A stretch of 64,000 bases of DNA, taken from the NCBI GenBank assembly GCA_021741355.1, contig JAIOXZ010000002.1, positions 124,001-188,000 on the forward strand, read 5' to 3'. The first letter of the stretch is position 1. Every line of letters begins with the position of its first letter. The notes under the pieces were generated by a model. It was not told the DNA's origin. It saw only the letters and a list, made by a program, of their open reading frames with translations, and made no database searches. Position numbers and translations under genes: made by a program. The DNA comes from Caulobacter sp. GTDB lineage: Bacteria > Pseudomonadota > Alphaproteobacteria > Caulobacterales > Caulobacteraceae. Below are positions 14,631 through 21,936 of the stretch, piece by piece.

Positions 14631-15299
14631 CTAACGCCTGGCTGTGCGGGCTGTTCCCGGCGCAAACACTGGCGTCGGATAGGTCCATGCCTGACCCTGA
14701 TCCTGCGCCGCGGCGAACTGGGTGGCGGCCAGGTCCCAGTTCAGCAGGGTGTCGAACCAGGCCTCGAGGAAGCCCTTCCGGTCGTTCTGATGGTCCAGAT
14801 AGTAGGCATGTTCCCAGAGGTCGCAGACGGTCAGCGGAACCACGTTCTCGAGCGTCAGCGGCCCCTCGGCGTCATGGGTCGCTACGACCTTCAACCGGCC
14901 ACGCTCGGCCAGCAGCCAGACCCAGCCCGACCCGAAATGCTCAGTCCCGGTCTTGACGAAAGCCGCCTTCAGATCCGCCAGAGCGCCGAAGCCGGTCTCC
15001 ACGGCGCCGGCAAGGGCGCCGGCGGGCGCGCCCCCGTCAGGCGACATGGCGTCCCAGAAGAAGCCGTGGTTCCAGGCCTGGGCGGCATTGTTGAACAGTT
15101 TGGCGCGGGCAGGATCGGCCGCCGAGTCGCGCACAACCTGCTCAAGGCTTTCCGGTGTGTCGCCGGCGTCGTCGAGCAGGGCGTTCAGCGTCTCGACGTA
15201 GGCCTTGTGGTGCTTGCCGTGGTGAAACCGCAGGGTTTCAGCCGAAATCACCGGCGCCAGGGCGTCGGAACGATAGGGAAGTTCGGGAAGGTCAAACAT
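14631..15299 (-). CDS. sodB: Superoxide dismutase (Fe/Mn family)
   Basis: A 222-aa enzyme that disproportionates superoxide. Family motifs: 'FDLPELPYRSDALAPVISAETLRFHHGKHHKAYV' (first metal His), 'QAWNHGFFWDAM' (second His), and 'DLWEHAYYLDHQNDRKGFLEAW' (Asp and third His). No signal peptide, so cytoplasmic. The C-terminus has an unusual extension ('QGQAWTYPTPVFAPGTARTARR'). Metal choice (Fe or Mn) cannot be decided safely. ATG 15299 starts the canonical N-terminus. It lies 46 bp after the YqjE-like gene in the same direction, so it is probably part of a SigT-driven operon, and a degenerate SigT site sits just upstream. Confidence 0.92.
   Translation of the reverse strand: MFDLPELPYRSDALAPVISAETLRFHHGKHHKAYVETLNALLDDAGDTPESLEQVVRDSAADPARAKLFNNAAQAWNHGFFWDAMSPDGGAPAGALAGAVETGFGALADLKAAFVKTGTEHFGSGWVWLLAERGRLKVVATHDAEGPLTLENVVPLTVCDLWEHAYYLDHQNDRKGFLEAWFDTLLNWDLAATQFAAAQDQGQAWTYPTPVFAPGTARTARR
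14633..14657 (-). promoter_or_regulatory. SigT/EcfG-type promoter for the DUF1328 gene
   Basis: Minus strand: GGAAC (14657-14653), 16-bp spacer, CGTT (14636-14633). It lies within the last codons of the superoxide dismutase gene. Confidence 0.87.
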
Positions 15300-15328
15300 G
15301 GCGCGCTCCGGAAAGGGGTCCGGAGGGA

Positions 15329-15353
15329 AGCGTTCCGCGGCGGCGTCAGTTCC
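15329..15353 (-). promoter_or_regulatory. Possible degenerate SigT promoter upstream of sodB
   Basis: Minus strand: GGAAC (15353-15349), 16-bp spacer, then CGCT (15332-15329) instead of CGTT. One mismatch in the -10; it may be weak or non-functional. Confidence 0.3.
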
Positions 15354-15741
15354 GGCCGTGCGGCGGCTTGTCCATGAAGGCGCGGACGACGGCGGCGGCG
15401 AGCTGCGGATTGCGCAGGGCGTAGATTCCGGCCGCGACGGCGGCGCCCGCCGACAGCAGCGGGTGGTCACGCGCTACGGTCATGATCGTGTCGATCAGCG
15501 TGGCGTCCGTGACCGGCGCCGCGCCCGGCTTGCGATCGCCCTCGGCCTTGCGGGCGGCGAGGAAACCGGCCGCCGCCACAACCAGCGCCGAGCAACCGGC
15601 GATGATCGCCGCCGCGCCGGGCGTGCCGACGTAGGGCTGGATAAAGGCGAAGAGGGCGAAGAAGGCCGAAAAGACGCCGGCGGCTGCGGCGGCGGCGATA
15701 GCGGCGCCAGCCGCTACAGCCATCAGCGTCCGTTCCATCAT
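15346..15741 (-). CDS. YqjE-like membrane protein (holin superfamily III/DUF1469)
   Basis: A 131-aa protein with two hydrophobic helices (residues ~8-36 and ~43-63) and a soluble tail ending 'AGIYALRNPQLAAAVVRAFMDKPPHGRN'. Topology, size and its position directly after a DUF883 gene match the E. coli yqjD-yqjE arrangement. The start overlaps the upstream stop (TGATG). ATG 15741 and the next codon ATG 15738 are equally possible. The role is unknown; YqjE-type proteins are stationary-phase inner-membrane proteins. Expected to be transcribed from the SigT promoter at 16152-16176. Confidence 0.7.
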   Translation of the reverse strand: MMERTLMAVAAGAAIAAAAAAGVFSAFFALFAFIQPYVGTPGAAAIIAGCSALVVAAAGFLAARKAEGDRKPGAAPVTDATLIDTIMTVARDHPLLSAGAAVAAGIYALRNPQLAAAVVRAFMDKPPHGRN

Positions 15742-16088
15742 CAGCGGCGATCGCCCCGGCTGGAGAGGAGCAGGCCGATCAGCACACCAACGCCGATCCC
15801 GGCGAGCGTAGCGGTTACAGGCCGTTCCTTGACCTTTTCGACGACATAGCGCTGGGCGTCATCGAACTGGGCGGTCGCCGTGTCGGCGTAGGCGCGGCTC
15901 TGGGCGCGCAATGTCTCCATGCCGTCGCGGACGGCCGCTTCGGTGCGGTGGGCCGCTTCGGTCAGTCGGTCACGCGCCTGGTCGGCGGCGTCGATGAAGC
16001 TACGCTCGGCATGCTTGGCGGCGCTCTTCAGGTCAGCCTTGACCTCGTCGGCTTCACGGGTGGTCGGGGTTGTGGCGTTGGTGGGCAT
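15741..16088 (-). CDS. DUF883/YqjD-like stress protein
   Basis: A 115-aa protein with a long charged amphipathic helical region (residues ~10-90, 'EADEVKADLKSAAKHAERSF', 'AADQARDRLTEAAHRTEAAV') and a C-terminal membrane anchor ('TATLAGIGVGVLIGLLLSSRGDRR', ending in Gly/Arg). This is the DUF883 (YqjD/ElaB/YgaM) layout. In E. coli such proteins bind ribosomes at the inner membrane in stationary phase. ATG 16088 begins the predicted protein; a perfect SigT promoter lies 64 bp upstream. First gene of a probable yqjD-yqjE-sodB unit. Confidence 0.82.
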   Translation of the reverse strand: MPTNATTPTTREADEVKADLKSAAKHAERSFIDAADQARDRLTEAAHRTEAAVRDGMETLRAQSRAYADTATAQFDDAQRYVVEKVKERPVTATLAGIGVGVLIGLLLSSRGDRR

Positions 16089-16151
16089 GGGAAACTCCGT
16101 GATCGTGGACGCGCCGGAACCGGCGTCCCTCCAGGCGGGGGACTGACCGGG

Positions 16152-16176
16152 AACGCAACGCGTTAGATCGGGTTCC
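16152..16176 (-). promoter_or_regulatory. SigT/EcfG-type promoter for the yqjD/yqjE-like operon
   Basis: Minus strand: GGAAC (16176-16172), 16-bp spacer, CGTT (16155-16152). A second CGTT at 16160-16157 has an 11-bp spacer and is not used for the match. Confidence 0.87.
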
Positions 16177-16254
16177 ATCCTAGTCATACAAGGGGTCCGG
16201 CGCCACGAATTCTCGCCTGTCGCGTGCGCGCCGGTTACCCGTTATGGTGACCCC

Positions 16255-18180
16255 ATGAACGACGCTGCGCGACAGGCCCCTGCTATGGACGAAGCCGCGC
16301 GACTCAAGGCGCTTCGTTCTCTCCACGCGCTCGACAGCGGGTCGGACCGACGTTTTGACCGGGTCGCCCGGATGGCGGCCCTGGTCCTGCGTGCGCCGCG
16401 CGCCGCCGTCGTGCTCGTCGACGAGGACCGCCTGTGGCACAAGGCGCGCCTCGGCGTGCCCGCCGGCCAGTACCCCCGGGCCGGCAGCCTGGCCGACTTC
16501 ATGGTGCGCAATCCACAGGTCGTCGTCAGCGGCGATATCCGGGCCGACCCGCTGTTCGAGGGGTATCTGCAGAGCTTCAGCCAGGTTGACGTCCGCTTCT
16601 ATGCCGGCGCGCCCTTGCTGGCGCCGGGCGGCGAGGCGATCGGCGTGCTGTCGGTCGGCGACACCCTGCCCCATGAACCCCATACGGAAGCCGAACGGCT
16701 CGCCCTCGAGGACCTGGCGGCGCTCGCCAGCGAGATGCTGGCCCACGACGCGGGGATCATCGACGCCGAGCGGCGCGCGCGGGTGGACCAGAGCCGCGTC
16801 GAACTGGCGCTCGAGGCCGCCGGTCTGGGCGAATTCGAATGGGACATCGCCCGGGACCGGATGGTGATCAGCGACCGCATGCGCGCGATCACCGGCGTCG
16901 CCTCCAGCGCGGCCAAGGGCGAGGGTGGCGATCTGTCATTCCGGTTCGTGCACGCCGATGACGTCGCCGCCCTGAGAGAGACCGTCGACAAGGGCCTGCG
17001 CGGCTCCGGCCGCTATAGCGCCGAATACCGGATGATCCGCCCCGACGACGGTCGCCTGCGCTGGATGCAGGGCTCCGGCGTCGTGGTGACCGGCCCGGGC
17101 GGCGCGGCGCAACGGGTCATCGGCGTGGTGCGCGACATCTCCGACCGCAAGGCGGAGGAAGAGCACCGGGAGACCCTGCTCGCCGAACTCGATCACCGGG
17201 TGAAGAACGTCCTGGCCGCCGTACAGTCGCTGGCGGCCCAGTCGGCGCGCCGCACGACGTCCACCGAGGGCTTCATGGCCGCGTTCGCCGGCCGGCTGAA
17301 GGCCATGGCCTCGGCGCATGAACTGCTGACCGCCACGCGCTGGCGCGGCGCCAGCCTCGCCCATATCGCGGCCGCCGAGCTGGGCGGCCTGGCCCCGGGT
17401 CAGGCGCGATGGGAGGGCCCGGACCTGGTCCTGGCCCCACGCGCGGCGAACGCCCTGTCGCTGGCGCTGCACGAACTGGCCACCAATGCGGTGAAGTATG
17501 GCGCACTGTCGGTCGAGGCCGGCCGGGTCGAGGTGACCTGGGAGCGAGCGCCGGAGAGCGGCTTTACCCTGCGCTGGAGCGAGAATGGCGGCCCGGCCGT
17601 GTCGCCGCCGGAGCGGCGTGGCTTCGGTTCGACACTGCTCGACCGGGTCACCGGCCGGGAGCTGGGCGGAGAATGCCGCGTCGACTACCGCGCCGATGGC
17701 GTTCAGGCGGTGCTGCGCGCCGACGCCCGGGCGATCGCCGACCCGGTGATGGAGACGCCGGTGGTCGAGATCGACCTGCCGACAGGCGCCGGCGCCTCAC
17801 AGGGCCGGACCGATGCGCCGCATGGCGGCGTCAAGGGGCTCCGGCTGCTGGTGGTCGAGGATGCGGTCCTCCTGGCCATGGAGCTTGAAGCCGGTCTGGT
17901 CGAGGCCGGCGCCACGGTGGTCGGCAGCGCGGCCGACCTGGGCGAGGCCATGGCGATGCTGGCGCTCAAGATCGACGCCGCGGTGCTGGACGCCAACCTC
18001 AACGGTGAATCGGTGGCGCCGTTGGCCGCCGCCCTGCATGCCCGGGGAACCCCCTTCGTGTTCGCCACAGGCTACGGCGACCGCGGCGCGCCGGAGGGTT
18101 TCGACGCTCCGGTGGTCCGCAAGCCCTACAATGTTCACCAGATCGTCGGGGCTCTGGCGGAAGCCATGGACCGGGCGTAG
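16255..18180 (+). CDS. Hybrid HWE-family sensor kinase: GAF-PAS-HWE kinase-receiver
   Basis: A 641-aa soluble protein. GAF-like domain at residues ~20-165; PAS_3-like domain at ~180-300 ending 'VVRDISDRKAEEEHRE'. HWE kinase His box 'ELDHRVKNVLAAVQSLA' (His ~314), 'ALHELATNAVKYGALS' ATPase motif and 'GFGSTLLDRV'. C-terminal receiver at ~528-641 with Asp in 'AAVLDANLNGE' and 'VVRKPYNV'. No transmembrane segment, so cytoplasmic sensing. HWE kinases are the class that feeds PhyR in other alphaproteobacteria, so an input or output role in the neighbouring stress response is plausible but unproven. No SigT site was found in front of it. Confidence 0.88.
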   Translation: MNDAARQAPAMDEAARLKALRSLHALDSGSDRRFDRVARMAALVLRAPRAAVVLVDEDRLWHKARLGVPAGQYPRAGSLADFMVRNPQVVVSGDIRADPLFEGYLQSFSQVDVRFYAGAPLLAPGGEAIGVLSVGDTLPHEPHTEAERLALEDLAALASEMLAHDAGIIDAERRARVDQSRVELALEAAGLGEFEWDIARDRMVISDRMRAITGVASSAAKGEGGDLSFRFVHADDVAALRETVDKGLRGSGRYSAEYRMIRPDDGRLRWMQGSGVVVTGPGGAAQRVIGVVRDISDRKAEEEHRETLLAELDHRVKNVLAAVQSLAAQSARRTTSTEGFMAAFAGRLKAMASAHELLTATRWRGASLAHIAAAELGGLAPGQARWEGPDLVLAPRAANALSLALHELATNAVKYGALSVEAGRVEVTWERAPESGFTLRWSENGGPAVSPPERRGFGSTLLDRVTGRELGGECRVDYRADGVQAVLRADARAIADPVMETPVVEIDLPTGAGASQGRTDAPHGGVKGLRLLVVEDAVLLAMELEAGLVEAGATVVGSAADLGEAMAMLALKIDAAVLDANLNGESVAPLAAALHARGTPFVFATGYGDRGAPEGFDAPVVRKPYNVHQIVGALAEAMDRA

Positions 18181-18230
18181 CGTCAGGTTGCGGATCGCCA
18201 CGCGGCCCGCCAGAGTTGGGATGTCTCCGA

Positions 18231-20048
18231 ATGAGTAGCCGGGATGACAATCGACCCCGCAAGCCGTTGAACGATGTCGCCGAAACGCGCCTTCGCCTCG
18301 AAGGCATCGTCGCTTCCGCCATGGACGCGATCATCACGGTCGACGACGACCAGCGCATCGTCCTGTTCAATCCGGCGGCGGAACGCATGTTCGGGCTGTC
18401 GGCGGAAGCCGCTCTGGGCGAGCCGATCACCCGCTTCATCCCGGAACGCTACAGATCGAGCCACGGCGATCACATCCGGCGTTTTGCCGACACCGGCGTC
18501 ACCAGCCGGCAGATGGGCTCTCTCGGCGCCATCAGCGGCCGGCGTGAGAACGGCGAAGAATTCCCGATAGAAGCGTCGATCTCCCAGGTGGAAATCGCGG
18601 GCGAGCGGCTCTCGACCGTCATTTTGAGGGACATCACCGAACGCAAGCGGGCCGAAGGCGCGCTTGAGGAAAGCCGTCGACGCATGGAGGGTATCGTCAA
18701 TTCGGCGATGGACGCCCTGATCACCATCGACAGCCAGCAGCGGATCCTGTTGTTCAATCCAGCCGCTGAACGGATGTTCGAGGTGTCTGCCGCCGAGGCC
18801 CTGGGGGAACCCATCTCGCGCTTCATCCCCGAACGGTTCCGCGCCGGACACGACGAGCACATCAGGCGATTCAGGGCGACCGGCGTCACCGATCGCCGCA
18901 TGGGCGCGCTTGGGGCCATCAGCGGCCTGCGGGTTACCGGCGAGGAGTTTCCGGTGGAAGCCTCGATTTCGCAGATCGAGGTGGAAGGCGAATTGCTGGC
19001 GACGGTGATCCTGCGTGACATCACCGAGCGCCGCGCCAACGAAGAGGCGCGTCTGCTTCTCGTTCGGGAAGTCGACCATCGGGCGAAGAACGCCCTGGCG
19101 GTGGTTCAGGCCCTGGTCTCGCTGACCCGCGCCCCGACCAAGGAGGCCTTCGTCGTCGCCGTTCGCGGCCGGGTCGCGGCCTTGGCCCGGGCCCACACCC
19201 TGTTATCGCGCAACCGCTGGGAAGGGGCGGACCTGGCCCGGGTGATCACCGACGAGACCGAGGCCTACCAGCGACCCGGCCAGGTGCAGATCGACGGCCC
19301 GCGGCTCAATCTGGCGGCCGACGCCGTCCAGCCGATCAGTCTGCTGGTGCACGAGTTGGCGACCAACGCCGTCAAATACGGCGCCCTGTCTGTGGAAAGC
19401 GGACGGGTGAAGATCGCCTGGCGGACCACGGCCGACCAGGAACTGGAGCTGACCTGGCTCGAAACAGGCGGTCCCGCCGTGACCATCCCGACCGGCAAGG
19501 GCTTCGGATCAACGCTCGTTTCGGAGGTCACAACGCGCCAGCTGGGTGGCCGGATGGACATCGACTGGAACGCGGAGGGCATGAGCCTTCGGGTGCTGCT
19601 GCCGGGGCGCAACTATCGTCCGGCGCTGAGTCAGGTCCGCCGGTCAACGGGCGATGCCGACGCGGGCGGATCCATGGAGGGCAAAGACAACGGTGGCCTG
19701 ATCCTGATCGTCGAGGACGAGGTTCTGGTGGCCATGGAGCTGTCGGATGGACTGCAACAACTGGGATGGGAAGTGCTCGGCCCGGCCGCATCGACCGACG
19801 AAGCCCTGACGCTGCTGGCCAAAGGCCGGCAACCTGACGCTGCGATTCTCGACATCAACCTGGCGGGCAAGCTGGTCTTTCCCCTGGCTGACCTGCTCCG
19901 GGCCCGGGGCATCCCCTTCGTCTTCTGCACGGGTTACGAGGAAGTCGGCGAAGACGACCGGTATCGGGACGCGCCGGTGGTCCGTAAACCGGTGAACCTC
20001 AACATGCTGGGCAGCGAACTGCGCAAGGTCATGGCCGAAGCGGCCTAG
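18231..20048 (+). CDS. Hybrid HWE-family sensor kinase with duplicated PAS domains and receiver
   Basis: A 605-aa soluble protein. Two PAS domains (residues ~20-140 and ~150-270) are near copies of each other: 'LFNPAAERMF', 'SRFIPERFRAGHDEHIRRF', 'VTDRRMGALGAISGLR' appear in both with few changes. HWE kinase box 'EVDHRAKNALAVVQALVSL' (~281), ATPase 'LVHELATNAVKYGALS' and 'GFGSTLVSEV'. Receiver domain ~490-605 with 'PDAAILDINLAG' and 'VVRKPVN'. ATG 18231 is preferred over an upstream in-frame TTG. It follows the other hybrid kinase by 50 bp in the same direction and shares its kinase-receiver order, suggesting paralogues in one operon. It converges on the CoA-transferase gene with a 4-bp overlap. 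Confidence 0.88.
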   Translation: MSSRDDNRPRKPLNDVAETRLRLEGIVASAMDAIITVDDDQRIVLFNPAAERMFGLSAEAALGEPITRFIPERYRSSHGDHIRRFADTGVTSRQMGSLGAISGRRENGEEFPIEASISQVEIAGERLSTVILRDITERKRAEGALEESRRRMEGIVNSAMDALITIDSQQRILLFNPAAERMFEVSAAEALGEPISRFIPERFRAGHDEHIRRFRATGVTDRRMGALGAISGLRVTGEEFPVEASISQIEVEGELLATVILRDITERRANEEARLLLVREVDHRAKNALAVVQALVSLTRAPTKEAFVVAVRGRVAALARAHTLLSRNRWEGADLARVITDETEAYQRPGQVQIDGPRLNLAADAVQPISLLVHELATNAVKYGALSVESGRVKIAWRTTADQELELTWLETGGPAVTIPTGKGFGSTLVSEVTTRQLGGRMDIDWNAEGMSLRVLLPGRNYRPALSQVRRSTGDADAGGSMEGKDNGGLILIVEDEVLVAMELSDGLQQLGWEVLGPAASTDEALTLLAKGRQPDAAILDINLAGKLVFPLADLLRARGIPFVFCTGYEEVGEDDRYRDAPVVRKPVNLNMLGSELRKVMAEAA

Positions 20049-21262
20049 AGAATTCCGCGCCCGCGCAGGTCCTTCAGCTCATCCGCCGACAGACCTGCGC
20101 GCTGCGCCAGCACCGCATCGGTATGTTCGCCGAGCGCCGGACCTGGCCACCGCACGCCCCCCGGGGTGTCGGTCAGCTTCGGGAAGGCGTTCTGCATCTT
20201 CACCGCGCCGAACACCGGGTGCGGGACCTCGACAATGGCCTCGCGGGCGGCGAACTGCGGGTCGGCCAGCATGTCCGGCGCCCGGTAGACGCGGCCGGCG
20301 GCGACGCCCTTCTCTTCCATCAGGGCCAGCAGGGCGTCGGCGTCGAGGGTCGAGGTCCAGGCCCCGATCAGGTCGTCGAGCTCGGTCTGCCGCTCGCCCC
20401 TTGCGGCATGGCCGGCGTAGCGGGGATCGTCGCTCAACTCCGGCCGGCCCATGGCCTCACACAGCCGTTTGAACAGGGTGTCCTGGTTGGCCCCGATGAC
20501 CACCAGCGCCCCGTCCTGTGTCGGATAGGCGTTCGACGGCGCTATGCCAGGCAGCACCGAACCGGATCGCTCGCGCACATAGCCGGTCAGGCCGTATTCG
20601 GTGATCAGGTTCTCCATCACCGACAGGACGCTTTCGTAGATCGCCGCGTCGACGATCTGGCCCTTGCCGGTGCGGTGCCGAGAATGCAGCGCCATCATCG
20701 TCCCCAGCGCCGCGTGCAGCCCGGCCAGGCTGTCGCCCACGGAGATGCCGGCCCGGGCCGGCGCGCGGTCGGGCTCGCCGGTGATGTAGCGCAAGCCCCC
20801 CATGGCTTCGCCGATCAGGGCGTAGCCGGCGCGTGAGGCATAGGGGCCGGTCTGGCCGAAGCCGGAGACCCGCGCCATGACCAGGCCCGGGTTGTCGGCC
20901 GACAGGCTGTCGTAGCCCAGGCCCCACTTCTCCAGCGCGCCCGGCCGGAAGTTTTCGACCAGCACGTCGGCGCCGCCGATCAGCCGGCGGGCGATGGCCT
21001 GACCCTCTGGCGTGCGCAGGTTCAGGGTCACGGATTTCTTGTTGCGGCCGATCACCGGCCACCAGGGCGAATGGCCCTTCGGCAGGCTGCGCCCCCACTG
21101 CCGCATGGGATCGCCCGCCGCGGGGTCCTCGATCTTGATCACCTCCGCCCCGAAGTCGCCGAGGATCTGGCCGCAGAAGGGTCCGGCGATCAGGGTCCCC
21201 ATCTCGATGACCGTGAGGCCGTCCAGCGGACCGGGGATTTTCGAAGTTTCGTCGGAACTCAT
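20045..21262 (-). CDS. CaiB/BaiF-family (class III) CoA-transferase
   Basis: A 405-aa enzyme that moves CoA between carboxylic acids via an enzyme-bound anhydride. Motifs: 'LDGLTVIEMGTLIAGPFCGQILGDFGAEVIKIE', 'RNKKSVTLNLR', 'ENFRPGALEKWGLGYD' and 'ARAGISVGDSLAGLHAALG', whose Asp is the expected nucleophile. The partner acids are unknown; many relatives act in fatty acid, carnitine or aromatic catabolism. ATG 21262 is used; in-frame ATGs at 21289/21286 would add nine or eight residues with weaker ribosome-binding context. It overlaps the hybrid kinase stop by 4 bp on the opposite strand. Confidence 0.88.
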   Translation of the reverse strand: MSSDETSKIPGPLDGLTVIEMGTLIAGPFCGQILGDFGAEVIKIEDPAAGDPMRQWGRSLPKGHSPWWPVIGRNKKSVTLNLRTPEGQAIARRLIGGADVLVENFRPGALEKWGLGYDSLSADNPGLVMARVSGFGQTGPYASRAGYALIGEAMGGLRYITGEPDRAPARAGISVGDSLAGLHAALGTMMALHSRHRTGKGQIVDAAIYESVLSVMENLITEYGLTGYVRERSGSVLPGIAPSNAYPTQDGALVVIGANQDTLFKRLCEAMGRPELSDDPRYAGHAARGERQTELDDLIGAWTSTLDADALLALMEEKGVAAGRVYRAPDMLADPQFAAREAIVEVPHPVFGAVKMQNAFPKLTDTPGGVRWPGPALGEHTDAVLAQRAGLSADELKDLRGRGIL

Positions 21263-21342
21263 CACGGCCCCGTGAGGTTTTGTCATCACCCGGCCCGCTT
21301 GGGGGCGGCGGGCGAGCTTGTCAATCCAGTGGAGTTCCCGAC

Positions 21343-21915
21343 ATGAATCGCACCCTTCTCCTCGCCGGCGCCGCGGCCATGGCCCTGACCCTGGCCGCCT
21401 GTGGCAAAAAGTCTGAAGAGGCCGCCATGGGCGCGCCGGACGCCAACCCTTCGGCGACCATCCCGACCGCCGCCAACGAAGCGGCCGCGCCCGACTTCGT
21501 TAGCAAGGCGGCCATCAGCGACATGTACGAGATCGAGTCCGGCAAGCTCGCGCTGGAACGGGCGACCAACCCGGAGGTCAAGGCCTTCGCGCAGATGATG
21601 GTCGACATGCACACCCGGACGACGGAGGATCTGAAGACGGCGATCAACGCCTCGGGCCTGATCCTGACGCTGCCGGCCGCCCTGCCGGAGGACAAGATGA
21701 AGTCCCTGGCCGACCTGCGCGCGGCCAAGGCGGAAGATTTCGACAAGGCCTATATGGACGCCCAGATCGACGCCCACCAGGCGACGCTCGACCTGATGAC
21801 GCGCTACGCCCAGGACGGTGACAACGCGACCCTGACGGCCGCCGCGGCCGCCACCGCGCCGGTGGTTCAACAGCACCTCGACAAGGCCGACGCGCTCCGC
21901 AAGGGCCTGTCCTAG
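21343..21915 (+). CDS. DUF4142-family lipoprotein
   Basis: A 190-aa protein with lipobox 'LTLAAC' (Cys20), then a low-complexity Ala/Pro linker. A four-helix ferritin-like DUF4142 domain follows from 'DFVSKAAISDMYEIESGKLAL' to the end. Typical DUF4142 positions are visible ('FAQMMVDMHTRTTEDLK', 'YMDAQIDAHQATLDLM'). Probably periplasmic and membrane-tethered; function unknown, commonly linked to stress. RBS GGAG. Divergent from the CoA-transferase; no SigT consensus was found upstream. Confidence 0.85.
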   Translation: MNRTLLLAGAAAMALTLAACGKKSEEAAMGAPDANPSATIPTAANEAAAPDFVSKAAISDMYEIESGKLALERATNPEVKAFAQMMVDMHTRTTEDLKTAINASGLILTLPAALPEDKMKSLADLRAAKAEDFDKAYMDAQIDAHQATLDLMTRYAQDGDNATLTAAAAATAPVVQQHLDKADALRKGLS

Positions 21916-21936
21916 ACCTGTCCGGGGGCGGGCGGC

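Noticed and set aside
16150..16175. Plus-strand GGAAC at 16150-16154 as SigT promoter for the hybrid kinase
   Set aside because: No CGTT 16-17 bp downstream; the match in this region is on the minus strand.
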